From positions 1-52,500 of the forward strand of contig CAJNDS010002072.1 of NCBI GenBank assembly GCA_905221605.1: a stretch of DNA of 52,500 nucleotides, given 5' to 3'. The translations under genes and the position numbers were made by a program. Each line of letters begins with the position of its first letter. Position 1 is the first letter of the stretch. This stretch comes from Symbiodinium natans (Eukaryota > Sar > Dinophyceae > Suessiales > Symbiodiniaceae). The notes below the pieces were generated by a model. It saw only the letters and a program-made list of their open reading frames with translations. It ran no database searches and was not told where the DNA came from. Positions 10,055 to 19,540 of the stretch are shown here, one piece after another.

Positions 10055-10133
10055 CCAGAGGTCTACCCCTCCCCCTTTGCAAGCATTTCCTACTCTAGAA
10101 GTCTACCACTCCCGCTTCGCAAGCATTTCCTAA
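10055..10133. repeat. Two-copy tandem repeat, about 38 bp
   Basis: GAGGTCTACCCCTCCCCCTT...GCAAGCATTTCCTA is followed at once by a second copy with few changes. Confidence 0.85.
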
Positions 10134-10275
10134 ACCCGCAGCCCTATACCCACTGAACAGCTTTGGGGCCAAACAAAACTCAACGGATCTACACCCTAAC
10201 CCCTAAGCCCTAGAAAACCCCAAACCCTACGCCGGTTTAGGGTTTGGCGTTTAGGGTTTAGGGTTTCGGGTTTAG

Positions 10276-10383
10276 GGAAAGCAACTCCATTTCCAGCCGG
10301 GGCGCTGATGTTGCTGGTCTTGAGGCCAATCCTGATCGGTCCGTCTATCTATCAACCGGTCTTTTTTCGATGCGCCCGTGCAG
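10276..10383 (+). CDS. Exon island with telomere-unit acceptor
   Basis: The exon starts immediately after TTTAG|G, the last unit of a telomeric stretch, and reads ESNSISSRGADVAGLEANPD, then RSVYLSTGLFSMRPC. It ends at a GC donor (GCAG|GCTTAG) inside the next telomeric array (10384-10470). Length is 108 bp in a consistent frame. The product is unknown. Confidence 0.6.
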
Positions 10384-10470
10384 GCTTAGGGTTTAGGGTT
10401 TAGGGTTTAGGGTTTAGGGTTTAGGGTTTAGGGTTTAGGGCTTAGGGCTTAGGGCTTAGGGCTTAGGGTT
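10384..10470. repeat. Telomere-type array, TTTAGGG then CTTAGGG block
   Basis: Eight TTTAGGG units are followed by four CTTAGGG units. The array directly abuts the donor side of the exon at 10276-10383. Confidence 0.95.
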
Positions 10471-10574
10471 TAGAATGTTGTGCCCTGCTTTAGTGCTGGG
10501 GGGGGGGGGGGGCCCTGTTCAAGTCAAGCTTGCTGGGCTATTCAGGACACCTTGACTGTTTGGGTCTTCGCGGT

Positions 10575-10700
10575 GCCCTAAACCCTAAACCCTAAACCCT
10601 AAACCCTAAACCCTAAACCCTAAACCCTAAACCCTAAACCCTAACCCCTAAACCCTAAACCCTAAACCCTAACCCCTAAACCCTAAACCCTAAACCCTAA
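10575..10700. repeat. Telomere-type array (CCCTAAA)n
   Basis: About 17 CCCTAAA units, two of them CCCCTAA variants at regular spacing. Confidence 0.95.
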
Positions 10701-11511
10701 GATTAAGAATTCAGGAAGTTACGTCCAGATTAGCTTTCTTGCAGCCCCGACATGCTGAGTCATGAAACTTTCACGCCCGCGTGCGCGCGTTGAAATGCCT
10801 GATCGAAAGCCAGCCCCTGCATCTTAATTTTTAAAAAACCTTCGGAGCTCTGAAGTGAGTCTCATGCCGTCAATTCTCGAGAACTCCCCAAGCCCCAAAA
10901 ATCACCAACATCCCTGAAGTTTCTCAACCCTAAACCCTAAACCCGAAACCCTAAACCCTCAACCCGAAACCCTTTGCTATCAATTCCTTCATTCCAAGCC
11001 TTCAGGGTGGGCGGGCCCTATTCGAACCTAGAACCGTCTTACTGGTAGCGGTCTAGATTTTCAGGTTTATCTAGGTGTAGAGTTTAGGGTAAGGTCTAGG
11101 GTTTATGGTGTCAGGGTTTGAGGGGTTTAAAGAAGTTTTTATGGGGGGGATGTGACTCAATCCCTACAAAGAAAACTGGCAAGATGTCCCGTGCTTTCTA
11201 GACAAAAAGCGAGGAAGCTTGTGGGGCTCAGGGGCTTTAGGTGTTGAGAATTTAGGGTTTAGGGTTCAGGGCTACGAAGTGACAAGACAAGAGTCTGTGG
11301 CAGGAGGGTGAAGTCACCCATGCTGAAGCAGCCATGCATGGATCCTTAGAAAGGGAGTTTTCAGCCCTTGTGGGCTGCAGGGTCCATGTGCCTGAGCATC
11401 CTGCCACATATATACATGTAGATGTGTATGTATGTATGTATGTATGGATGTATGGATCACTAAGAAAACAAATACATTAAAAAAATAGAACATATATATA
11501 TATATGTGTGT

Positions 11512-11588
11512 GTACATACATACATACATACATACATACATACATACATACATACATACATACATACATACATACATACATACATACA

Positions 11589-11622
<34 letters not shown>

Positions 11623-11651
11623 CATACATACATACATACATATATATACTG
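11512..11651. repeat. (TACA)n microsatellite
   Basis: About 30 uninterrupted TACA units with a short (TA)n at each side, preceded by a smaller (TGTA)n block. The Tyr/Ile/His/Thr and Cys/Met/Tyr/Val frames across it are artefacts of the repeat. Confidence 0.98.
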
Positions 11652-11757
11652 AGGCCTTGAATGGGGCTCCCATTGCATGGTCATCCTCCACATGGGCACG
11701 ATGCGAGGCATGGATGCGGCAATTGCAATGGCACCGACAGGGCATTCCACATCCTAA
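11651..11757 (+). CDS. Exon-like island, strand ambiguous
   Basis: On plus it reads EALNGAPIAWSSSTWARCEA, then WMRQLQWHRQGIPHPK. On minus it reads ECPVGAIAIAASMPRIVPMW. Plus fits the neighbours at 10.3 and 11.9 kb. Confidence 0.4.
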
Positions 11758-11922
11758 GCCAAAAAGCCCCTAAACCCCTAAACCCAAAACCCTAACCCCT
11801 AACCCCTAACCCCTAAACCCTAAACCCTACCTAAACCCCTAAAGCCCTAAAACAGGATTCCGCAGAAACTGGTGGCTTGTGCCTAGGCTGTATCAGGCGT
11901 AAACCTCGACTGCTGATGTGAG

Positions 11923-12097
11923 CATCCAGGAATCCATCTGTGCTCTCAACCAGGCCGGCCTTTTCAACCCCCCCTGCAAGTTGCTCCTAACCAAGATCCT
12001 CTTACACCTGGGGCCGTACGTCATACTGTATGCCCTAAACACCCGAAACTCAATAGGAGAACATCTGAACATGTCCCGAGGTCCTTTGGAGTTCCTA
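11923..12097 (+). CDS. Exon island, plus strand
   Basis: About 58 open codons (SIQESICALNQAGLFNPPCK, LLLTKILLHLGPYVILYAL, NTRNSIGEHLNMSRGPLEF) follow an acceptor GATGTGAG|. A hydrophobic middle and a polar end suggest a membrane-associated segment. Confidence 0.5.
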
Positions 12098-12628
12098 AAC
12101 CCTAAGCCCTAAACCCTCAACCGTAAACCCTAAACCCTAATGGCGACCCTCAGCCTTCCAAACTCCTCAGCTAACGCCAAGGAGCGGTTTGCTTCGGCAA
12201 GCCCCGCTGCGGAGAATCCTGCCTGTGCCAGGGGGTTTAGGGGTCTAGGGGTCTCGGGGTCTAGTTGTTTAAATCATGAGCCCTCTTTGGGCACCGTTTG
12301 TGTTTATGCACCTCTATGTACTTACTAGCTACGATTCATAAGGTCTGGTTGGCGGGGATTAGAAGGGCTTGGGGTCAGCACACGTCCCCCCCAAAATGGT
12401 CTTCAAGCATCTTTTCTGACAGCCCTCAAGACCCTGCAGCCTTGACTGCAAATCCTATAGCCTACCTTCAAACCCTGCACACTGGCCCAACCCCTTAAAA
12501 AACACCCAACGAAAACCTTCAGTTTCAAAACCCGAAAGCCCAAAACTTGCCAAGCCCTAAAACCCCCTAAAACCCCCTAAACCCTAACCCTAAACCCTAA
12601 ACCCTGAACCCTAAACCCTAAACCCTAA

Positions 12629-12672
12629 GCGGGTCCGTGCGGAGCTCTGAGAGCGAGAATCCGCAGCTCCTG
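12629..12672 (+). CDS. Short exon island, plus strand
   Basis: GSVRSSESENPQLL lies between a CCCTAAG| acceptor and a GTCTCTAG donor. It is short and serine-rich. Confidence 0.35.
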
Positions 12673-13085
12673 GTCTCTAGGGTTTAGGGTTTAGGGTTTA
12701 GGGGTCAGGCTTTAGGGTCTTTGGTCTTTGGTCTTTGGGCTTTGGGGTTCTTGGGTTCTCGGGCTTGGGGGGTTCAGGGTTGCAAGGTTCCAGGGCTTCC
12801 TTGTTGAGGGCTTTGGGGGGTTTGGCGCCTTAGGGCTCCAGGGTTTTTGAGAGGGGTTTTAGGGGCCGTAGAGGTTTCAGGGCTTTTTCTGTGTTCTAGG
12901 GTTTTTAGTGTTTTTTTTGTTTTTCGGTGTCGTGCCTTAGGGTTTAGGGTTTCAGGGTTGAGCGCGTTTCGGGATGAGGGGTTAGGGTCTTGGGACTTAG
13001 CCGTCTGGGTTTTACAGGGTCTGGGGTTGGGTTTCTGTGGGGGAGAGAGGTTGGGGTTTCTGCGTGCATGAGGCTGTGGGTTTTT
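12673..13085. repeat. Degenerate G-rich telomere-derived region without a gene
   Basis: Decayed TTTAGGG, TTTGGGG and TTGGTCTTTGG motifs fill the stretch. The open frames here follow the repeat, and I see no exon. Confidence 0.7.
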
Positions 13086-13139
13086 CAAGGCTTGCTGAGG
13101 GAGCCGTTTATGTCAAGCGCACATGAGAGTTCTTCTCTG

Positions 13140-13320
13140 CCCAAAACCCTAAACCCTAAACCCTGAACCGCAAATTTCAATACCCAAAACCCGAAATACC
13201 CTCAACCCTAAACCCACCCTAAACCCTAAACCCTAAACCCTAAACCCTAAACCCTAAACCCTAAACCCTAAACCCTAAACCCTAAACCCTAAACCCTAAA
13301 CCCGAAACCCTAAACCCAAA
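13140..13320. repeat. Telomere-type array (CCCTAAA)n
   Basis: More than 20 units, pure in the centre and degenerate at the edges. Confidence 0.95.
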
Positions 13321-13591
13321 AAAACCTATAAGTAGGTCGACCTTGGAGGATGAAGGCCTAAGCCTTTCCCAGGGTTACCCTGTCTCAGGCTGAGGATACG
13401 AGAGCCTTTATTTTACGACTAGCCCAAAAGAAGGGGCAGGGGTGTAAACCTCTAGGTATGTGACACCTACAGTAAACTCTTCGCGCAGTTACATGGTCCC
13501 TGATTGTGGACCCTAAACCTTAAACCCTAAACCCTAAACCCTAAACACTAAGCCCTAAACCCTAAACCCTAAACCCTAAACCCTAAACCAA

Positions 13592-13698
13592 ACGGGACCT
13601 GTTATATGCCCCTTATATACCCTTTTCAAGCCAAGGGCCGAACTCTTTAAAGGATTCAAGGGGCCATATCAAGGGGGACCATATAACTACCCTTAGCT
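13592..13698. mobile_element. Family D element, complete copy
   Basis: It contains TTATATGCCCCTTATATACC, CCAAGGGCC and a right end GGGACCATATAACTACCCTT followed by AG. The right end is the inverted partner of the AGGGTAGTTATATGG left end seen in other copies. Confidence 0.9.
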
Positions 13699-13837
13699 AA
13701 AACCTAAACCCTAAACCCTAAACCCTATACCCTAGACCCTAAACCCTATGTCAGCAGCCCTGACTACTGTAGCCTATCACAGCTCTGGGCGAATCTGAAT
13801 CGGTAATTGAGGTCGTTTTGTGTTTAAGGTTTAGGGT

Positions 13838-13915
13838 TGGGATGTTCCCCCTTATACTAGCATTCCTGAATCGGGATTATAACAAGGGACTACAACCCCT
13901 GTTAAGCATCCCAAG
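13838..13915. mobile_element. Family A element
   Basis: It starts GGGATGTTCCCCCTTATACT and ends TGTTAAGCATCCC, with the right arm shortened. It sits directly before a telomeric acceptor and the exon at 13928. Confidence 0.85.
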
Positions 13916-13927
13916 TTTAGGGTTTAG

Positions 13928-14000
13928 GGCCATGAAGCCCAACGAAGATCCAGCAAAGAAGCCAGTGCCCTGCGGAGCTCCTCAACTCAACAATGCCTAG
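13928..14000 (+). CDS. Probable terminal exon, plus strand
   Basis: After TTTAG|G (telomere unit) the frame reads AMKPNEDPAKKPVPCGAPQL, then NNA and TAG. It is a short polar C-terminus, and the intron before it is made of a family A element plus telomere units. Confidence 0.5.
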
Positions 14001-14124
14001 ACCTGCGCGGCGGAGGTCCGCGGCGGTGTAGCCTCAAATGCTATAAACCCTAAGCCCTACAACCTTTGGCTCCTGAACCCTGTAAGCCTTCTAACCGTTT
14101 AGGTCAGGGTTTAGGGTTTAGGGT

Positions 14125-14325
14125 TTACGGGGGAGGGGGGGTGTCTTGCGGTTGGGCTGGAAAGGAATCGAAAGCCGCATGAACACTGCTGTAGACTACT
14201 CTCACGACTACTCTCGCCGTAGCCCGTAGAGACAGAGCATGCCAAAACCGAAGCACGAATACCTTGGCCCTTGTCCCCTTGTACCCCCCGAGTGCGTTGA
14301 AGATAACACCTCCCTCCTGTGCCAT
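14125..14325 (-). CDS. Coding-like ORF, minus strand
   Basis: 66 codons from ATG: MAQEGGVIFNALGGYKGTRA, then KVFVLRFWHALSLRATARVV and a Pro-rich end. It could be a first exon of a minus-strand gene. No family is recognised. Confidence 0.35.
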   Translation of the reverse strand: MAQEGGVIFNALGGYKGTRAKVFVLRFWHALSLRATARVVVRVVYSSVHAAFDSFPAQPQDTPPPP

Positions 14326-14777
14326 ACTCCTTAACTTAACAACCCCATACCCTTAGCCGTCAAACCCCTTAACATCAAGTCTTACACCCGCTTGATCGCT
14401 TAGTTGTCCAGCGTCCGGGGCTACTCACAGTTGTCCTTCGGGAATATGTACGGATTAGAATACCCCAGAAAGGTTAAAGGTTACCTGCTCTACTACTTAA
14501 GTTTGATTCGACGCCCCTCAACCCGAAACCCTAGATGACGTAAGTCTTCCTAGACAGATGCCTGCTGCAGCATATTGACACGCAAGGAGAAATCTTGGAT
14601 CCCCAAACCCTTCGGCCCTTTGAACCCAGGCCCCCCCTGGACCTGAAACCCTTGTACCTTCAAGTATAGGCTCCTTACATGTATTAAACCCGAAACCCTA
14701 AACCCTAAGCCCTAATTAACCTCTAAACCCTGGAAACCCGGGCCCCCTAGACCTTCAAACCTGTGCCTTAGATTCCT

Positions 14778-14896
14778 ACACCCAAGAATAACCTAGGAAT
14801 AAAAAGTGGGTACTCTTTTTTGTTTAAAGCTGCTTAGAAGGGAACCTAAACCCCCCAAAAAGGGAATAAGGGCCCACTCTGGCCTACTCTGGATCA
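14778..14896. mobile_element. Family I element
   Basis: The motif order is AATAACCTAGGAATAAAAAG, then AAGGGAACCTAAACCCCCC, then GGGAATAAGGGCCCACTCT. It ends at CTACTCTGGATC, just before a plus-strand exon. Copies are at 28007 and 45579. Confidence 0.85.
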
Positions 14897-14899
14897 TGG

Positions 14900-14963
14900 G
14901 ATTCTGCCTTCCCTCATTCTCCGTCCCTGGTAGCAAGCATAAGTCAGGGAAAGCGATCACCTT
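14900..14963 (+). CDS. Exon island after a family I element
   Basis: GFCLPSFSVPGSKHKSGKAI ends at a GTGAGG donor. The family I element ends where this island begins, so the element is a good intron candidate. Confidence 0.5.
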
Positions 14964-15359
14964 GTGAGGACTCTTCCTTCAACTGTAGGGGTCCTTAAAT
15001 ACATTTTAAACCCTAAGCCCTAACTCGTTACCCCAAACCCCAAACCCTAAACCTGTTTCCCTGCACGCGAAACCCTGTACTACTGAATCGAGGGTCTACT
15101 GGGGCTCTCCGGGTAACCCTGCACCTCTCGCAACCCCATTTCATGCGCGGCGGAAGCCTGCGCGGCGCAGCTCCAGCGCTGAGAAGCCACCATCTTGATA
15201 GAGCTTTCCTTGTTTCGGGCTTGAGGTTTAGGGTTTAGGGCTTCGGGTTTAGGGCTTAGGGCTTCGGGTTTAGGGTTTAGGGTTTAGGGTGGGGTTCGGG
15301 GTTTGGGGTTTGGGGTTTAGGTTTTAAGGCTCTCGCCTCCTACCGCAGGTAGCGCTTAG

Positions 15360-15432
15360 GCTTGTTCTTCCCGCCCGCCTGGCGGTGCTCCGCGGAGCAA
15401 ACTGAGGAGCGCAAAAGGCCCAACTCAAGTGG
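15360..15432 (+). CDS. Exon island, plus strand
   Basis: GCGCTTAG| opens LFFPPAWRCSAEQTEERKRP, then NSSG. It is GC-rich and polar. The 3' boundary is uncertain. Confidence 0.45.
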
Positions 15433-15829
15433 GGTCTTCCCCTAAACCCTTGTTACGGCTAGGACTGCTCCACTGCACCCTAAACCCTAAACCTTAAACC
15501 TTAAACCCTAAACCCTAAGCCCTAAGCCCTTTTTCCGCTGGACTGAAACGCTAAACCCCGCCCGCTCCTTCTGATGTTCCCAGCTTCAAACCCATTGAAG
15601 CACCCCAAGTGTCAGTGAACACTTCTTGATCCTGAACCTTCACAGCAAATTGGTACCTCACAAGGCATAACTTGACTTCGTTATTCTCTACTCAATATAC
15701 CCGCGAAATCTTTTTTTGGGGGGAGGATTTGAACCCTAAACCCTAAACCCTCAGAAAAATGGGGGGGGTTTTACCTTATTCGGGTCCTTTTATCGGGGAA
15801 TCCTACTATTTGGGGGTCTAGCTTAGGGG

Positions 15830-15985
15830 TCCCCCTAAACCCTTAAACCCTTAAACCCTTAAACCCTTTAACCCTTAAAACTCTTAAACCCTTAAACCCT
15901 TAAACCCTTAAACCCTTAAACCCTTAAACCCTTAAACCCTTAAACCCTTAAACCCTTAAACCCTTAAACCCTAAACCCTAAACCC
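15830..15985. repeat. (CCCTTAAA)n 8-bp array
   Basis: Around 18 units of CCCTTAAA, a one-base insertion variant of the telomere heptamer, return to CCCTAAA at the right edge. Confidence 0.95.
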
Positions 15986-16027
15986 TACACCTGAAACAAA
16001 GGGGGGAGGGGGCATTGTACAGTTCAG

Positions 16028-16106
16028 GATTGAGATGCGGTACAAGAGTCTGGCTGGTATTCGGATGGCCTCGAAGTCTTTCAATGTGAAACCTGACCTG
16101 GGCAGG
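16028..16106 (+). CDS. Exon island, plus strand
   Basis: TACAGTTCAG|G opens IEMRYKSLAGIRMASKSFNV, then KPDLG, ending at a GC or a telomeric G|GTTTAG donor. This is one of the cleanest short exons in the plus block. Confidence 0.55.
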
Positions 16107-16186
16107 GTTTAGGGTTTAGGGTTTAGGGTTTAGGGTTTAGGGTTTCGGGTTTGGGGTTTAGGGTTTAGGGTTTAGGGTTTAGGGTT

Positions 16187-16248
16187 AGGGAGCATTCGAC
16201 CTGGTATGATGAGTCGAACATCGACCTCCCCACACGAGCTGAGGTGTA
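16187..16248 (+). CDS. Exon island with possible mini-intron
   Basis: A telomeric TTAG|G acceptor opens EHSTWYDESNIDLPTRAE and a GTGTAA donor. A CTCAG| acceptor lies only 20 bp later, and skipping those 20 bp keeps the frame open for 16 more codons to a stop. The minus strand is also open across the region (76 codons). Confidence 0.4.
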
Positions 16249-16510
16249 ATCTGCATGTCTCAGGGCCCACGACTTGCGACCGGAACTGCAACGATGAGCC
16301 GAACGCGGTGCTGAAGTGCAGTTTACCCCCAAAAGTCGTGTGTACCTTTGCGTATACACTGGGGCCTTAAGTGGATTCTCATATTTATTCCACATCTACT
16401 GTTTGCTTAAGAACCCCCCAAAAAATGCAAGATAACTGTCCCGACGTTGCCCTTATAAGGAACTTCTTTGTTGGAGGGGCGTGGGGTTCATAAGCAAGTA
16501 GGAGGCATAG

Positions 16511-16612
16511 GCTGGGATGGTCCCCCTTATACCAACAGTCCTGAGTAAGGACTATAATGAGGGGCACTCTAATCCCTATTAAGGACTGTTAATATAAGGG
16601 GAACAGCCCAAC
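16511..16612. mobile_element. Family A element, complete copy
   Basis: GGGATGGTCCCCCTTATACC at the left and TATAAGGGGAACAGCCCA at the right, with ACTGTTAATATAAGG in the arm. Confidence 0.9.
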
Positions 16613-16744
16613 CTAAACCCGAAACCCGAAACCCTACGCCCTAAAACCTTAACCCTAAACCCTAAACCCTACACCCTAAACCCACGTAAGATGTACATGT
16701 GACGGTGGCTTTCTTAAGGCCGAAGCATTCCCCGCCCTACCGAC

Positions 16745-16820
16745 TTAGGGTTTAGGGTACCTAAACCCTAAACCCTAAACCCTAAACCCTAAACCCTAAA
16801 CCCTAAACCCTAAACCCTAC
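16745..16820. repeat. Head-to-head telomere repeats
   Basis: TTAGGGTTTAGGG runs into CCTAAACCCTAAA through a short GTACC link, the orientation expected of a telomere-to-telomere joint at small scale. Confidence 0.85.
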
Positions 16821-16825
16821 ACTCG

Positions 16826-17034
16826 GTTTGTGTTGGGTAATAGTTGCCATAGCCCAAAACGTCTTTGCACTCTTGGCTGGCCTTTAACTGCGGCCGAAGC
16901 AAGACCTCTTGCGGGACATGTGGCATAAGGAGCTCCTTGACAGTGAAGCCCTCCTCGTAGAGATTCGCGCAGGTGCAGGTCCTCGAGTCGTGAGCAGCGT
17001 GACCGAAACGAAGCGAAGCTAAACGAAACGACTG
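16826..17034 (-). CDS. Exon island, minus strand, about 65 codons
   Basis: The frame contains RTCTCANLYEEGFTVKELLM, PHVPQEVLLRPQLKASQECK and DVLGYGNYYPTQTE. The composition and its length make it one of the better minus-strand exons. A TTATTCAG| acceptor lies at the edge of the family B element that precedes it. No named family. Confidence 0.55.
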
Positions 17035-17046
17035 AGTAGGACTGAA

Positions 17047-17155
17047 TAAGGGTCCCAAGTACCTAAACAGGGAATACTTGGGCCTTAAAGTACTTCCTTT
17101 AGAAGGACTTTGGGGCCCAAGAATATAATAATCGGGTACATGGACCCTTAGGGAA
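17047..17155. mobile_element. Family B inverted-repeat element
   Basis: AAGGGTCCCAAGTACCT...TACTTGGGCCTTAAAGTACT...GGGCCCAAGAATATAATAAT...GGTACATGGACCCTTAGGG; the two ends are inverted copies. Confidence 0.92.
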
Positions 17156-17157
17156 TG

Positions 17158-17262
17158 CCATGACACACTTAGCTGCTAAGTTCATAAGGTGCACACTTTC
17201 AGTTCTGTAGGGGAGTAGAGTATCCCAAAAAAGTGTAAAGTGCACTCACTCAGCTGTCATGG
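17158..17262. mobile_element. Family H inverted-repeat element
   Basis: It starts CCATGACACACTTAGCTG and ends CACTCAGCTGTCATGG, with the middle GTATCCCAAAAAAGTGTAAA. It is joined head-on to the family B copy at 17047. The same B-H order recurs at 26868-27102. Confidence 0.9.
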
Positions 17263-17325
17263 AGCAGCAGAAGCAAGAAGCCAAACCTGAATCCTTCAAC
17301 ATCGGCGTCGGGCCACAAGCTTCAA
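17263..17325 (-). CDS. Exon island, minus strand
   Basis: LWPDADVEGFRFGFLLLLLH ends exactly at the family H inverted repeat. The next minus-strand exon lies on the far side of the H+B pair, so the pair would be the intron. Confidence 0.45.
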
Positions 17326-17477
17326 CCCTAAACGCCAAAGCCCAAACACCAACAGCAGCAAGAGACCCTAAACCCTAAACCCTAAGCCCTAAGCCCTAAG
17401 CCCTAAGCCCAAAGCCCAAAGCCCAAAGCCCAAAGCCCAAAGCCCAAAACCCAAAACCCAAAACCCTAAACCCTAAC

Positions 17478-17574
17478 CCGCAGGTCAGGGTTCTCTGGGT
17501 TAACTTCGCGATACTTGCGCCGCTTCATGAGTCTGACAATGACGATGCAAAACTGCGAAAAGTCCTGGGAGCCG
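17478..17574 (-). CDS. EF-hand-like exon (second half of a loop and F helix)
   Basis: 32 codons: GSQDFSQFCIVIVRLMKRRK, then YREVNPENPDLR, between an AAAG| acceptor and a telomeric G|GTTAGG donor. The DF..F.....RLM pattern is the exiting helix of an EF-hand. Its leading 1 nt complements the trailing 2 nt of the EF-like exon at 20569-20646, so they may be joined. Other minus-strand islands lie between them, which argues for caution. Confidence 0.5.
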
Positions 17575-17763
17575 CTTTCGGTTTAGGGTTTAGGATTAGG
17601 GTTTAGGGTTTAGGGTTTAGGATTTAGCGGGGTGTTCAGGAAGCCCAAAACATCCCTAAAGCCCTAGGGAGTACTTGTGGTGTCGGGTTCCCGTGGACTA
17701 GAAGGTTGAGATTGATTGCTGCAGGGCTGCGCTGTTCCGCTTCTTGGGACGGGATGTGTCGGG

Positions 17764-17963
17764 TACTATAGGGTCGGAATAAATGCTAATCATATCCCCT
17801 TTTGGTCCCTACACAATTATACTATAATGACCCTGAAAACCCTATTCTACTTGCTAAGGTCCCTATTGTAATTACGTCGGGTTGTATAGGGGTCGGAATA
17901 AATACTGATAGTATTCACTTTTGGTCCCTACATAAATATACTACAGTGACCCTGAAAACCCTT
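17764..17963. mobile_element. Family F element, tandem pair
   Basis: Two copies of GGGTCGGAATAAATRCTRAT...TTTTGGTCCCTACA...TATACTAYARTGACCCTGAA lie about 100 bp apart in the same orientation. Further copies are at 29164 and, reversed, at 42594. Confidence 0.85.
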
Positions 17964-18009
17964 TATGGTTTAGGGTTTAGGGTTTAGGGTTCTATAGTAG
18001 GATAAAGGC

Positions 18010-18145
18010 GACCCATGGAGCCACGATGCTCTAGACTTCTCAGGATTGTAGGCCCCAAACAAGCCAAGAGTGTCGAGACCGTGTCTTCTTTGCCCATCGC
18101 TGACGGGGCGGTCTACGTAAAACCATGAGGGTTTCCAGTGGAACG
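18010..18145 (-). CDS. Exon island, minus strand, telomeric acceptor
   Basis: TTTAG| opens FHWKPSWFYVDRPVSDGQRR, then HGLDTLGLFGAYNPEKSRAS. More than 40 codons are open and the product is unknown. Confidence 0.55.
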
Positions 18146-18195
18146 CTAAACCCTAAACCCTAAACCCTAAACCCTAAACCCTAAACCCTAAACTC

Positions 18196-18285
18196 TACTG
18201 AGAGCCATGGCCTTCACGCTCAAAAACTCCAAATTGTCTCTCTATGATAAGGTTCCATGCAACAGCCTGCCTAGCAAAAACAGCA
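18196..18285 (-). CDS. Exon-like island, strand ambiguous
   Basis: On minus, CTGATGCAG| opens DAVFARQAVAWNLIIERQFG, then VFEREGHGS, with a GTAGAG donor. On plus, an ATG frame reads MAFTLKNSKLSLYDKVPCNS. The splice sites favour minus. Confidence 0.4.
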
Positions 18286-18367
18286 TCCTGCATCAGTACG
18301 GTCTCATGCCCGCCCCTTTTGCACAGCGCGGTTTAGGGTTTAGGGTTTAGGGTGTAGGGTTTAGGGT

Positions 18368-18473
18368 CTAAAGGGAGAGCAGAAGGGGCGGGATGCTTGG
18401 GGAGGATGTAGGGAGGAATGGTTCGGGGCAAGCCACACCCATGCGCCCAACTCCTCGACCGCCTGTTAGAACC
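18368..18473 (-). CDS. Probable terminal exon, minus strand
   Basis: CTGGCTGCAG|G opens VLTGGRGVGRMGVACPEPFL, then PTSSPSIPPLLLSL and TAG at 18370-18368. It is a Pro/Ser-rich C-terminus. Islands at 18.5, 18.74 and 18.9 kb are likely upstream exons of the same gene. Confidence 0.55.
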
Positions 18474-18499
18474 CTGCAGCCAGGGTCCTATGCTGAATG

Positions 18500-18592
18500 C
18501 CAAGGTGCCAGCATCGTCTTCTTGTCAATGGCCATCTCCTTCTTGGGCAGGTGCTTCGTGCACAGTCGTGAAACTAACTCAACGCCTCAAGG
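18500..18592 (-). CDS. Exon island, minus strand, basic
   Basis: GVELVSRLCTKHLPKKEMAI, then DKKTMLAPWHSA. GC-rich third positions. A second short frame (SDKGPSSAIVGLEAL) overlaps its start. Confidence 0.45.
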
Positions 18593-18736
18593 CCCACAAT
18601 TGCACTTGAAGGTCCCTTGTCCGACCCTGCAATGCAATATTACCCTAAAAATTACCCTTGCCTGACCTGTGTCGTTAAACACTCAGACCCAAGCGCCAAA
18701 ACATGTAACTTACTCAAACCTCCCTCAGCCCTAAAC

Positions 18737-18842
18737 CCAGCTTGCCAGCCTCCCAGATGCGTGTGAGATGACGGCGCACACGGACGAAGCCAGTGTTCCG
18801 AAGGGTATCTGCAACCTGCACTCCAGGGCTCTCGGCCCAAGG
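18737..18842 (-). CDS. Exon island, minus strand, telomeric donor
   Basis: AESPGVQVADTLRNTGFVRV, then RRHLTRIWEAGKL, ends at G|GTTTAGGG, that is, the donor is the first telomere unit of the intron. Very protein-like composition. Confidence 0.55.
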
Positions 18843-18904
18843 ATTGAGGGTTAAGCCGTTTAACCGTTTGGGGTTTAGGGTTTTAGGGTTTAGGGTTTAG
18901 GGAA

Positions 18905-19085
18905 CCCTTCTTGCATGAGTCTTTCAGGGTCTCGCCCGGTTCTGCTCGGGCTCTGCACCTTACACAGGTGCAGCTAGAGCGTAAACCCTCGACCTCAATC
19001 GCTGTCTTAAGCTCAGGCACGGCTTCCTGCTTGGTAGGCGGTAAGTCAGATTTCGGGCAGCCGAAAAGAGACTTCGTTTGAAGTC
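18905..19085 (-). CDS. Exon island, minus strand, cysteine motif
   Basis: About 58 open codons: SLFGCPKSDLPPTKQEAVPE, LKTAIEVEGLRSSCTCVRCR, ARAEPGETLKDSCKKGS. CxCxxC could bind a metal. A second minus frame (WETLRWWGLSFNHRMDSSFL) is open over the upstream part. Function unknown. Confidence 0.5.
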
Positions 19086-19313
19086 CTTCACTACATTTGC
19101 TCTCTCTTTTTTAAGAAAGCTACTGTCCATGCGGTGATTGAATGAAAGTCCCCACCATCGCAGAGTTTCCCAAGACTGAAGGGGGGGGGTCCCTTTTTTG
19201 GGTTCCTCTGAGAAGGAGTGTAGCGTTTTGATGTATGTTCTTTCTTTTGTTTTTCTCACTTCTTTTCTTGGAGGTGGGGGTAATAAACTAGGGTACCCTA
19301 TTTCGGACATAAC

Positions 19314-19382
19314 CAGAGGTGCTCAAGCCTCTCTCGGCCAATTGAATCTCGACTCGTGCTTCTTTTTCTTCTCGGTTGGCCC
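19314..19382 (-). CDS. Exon island, minus strand, charged helix
   Basis: CTCTCTAG|G opens ANREEKEARVEIQLAERGLS and ends at G|GTTATG. Highly charged, helical pattern. Confidence 0.5.
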
Positions 19383-19444
19383 CTAGAGAGCCCCTTGTTC
19401 TGAACCCAATCACCCTAAGCCCTAAACCCCAAACCCCAAACCCT

Positions 19445-19540
19445 AACAACGAATCTCAAGGGTCGACCTCGTCTTCTTGGCCAAGAAGCCCAGTTGTAGA
19501 ATAGATGCGGGGCATCAAACTTGCCCAAAACATCCGAAAC
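19445..19540 (-). CDS. Exon island, minus strand
   Basis: LGKFDAPHLFYNWASWPRRR, then GRPLRF. It is bounded by telomeric repeats and its edges are not resolved. Confidence 0.4.

Noticed and set aside
10980-11060. tRNA-like T-loop (TTCGAACC)
   Set aside because: No acceptor stem, D-loop or anticodon stem could be paired around it.
11314-11773. Cys-Met-Tyr-Val or Tyr-Ile-His-Thr proteins
   Set aside because: They are translations of the (TACA)n microsatellite in three frames.
12774-13088. Pro/Lys-rich 104-codon minus-strand protein
   Set aside because: It is composed of decayed CCCTAAA units and has no splice context.
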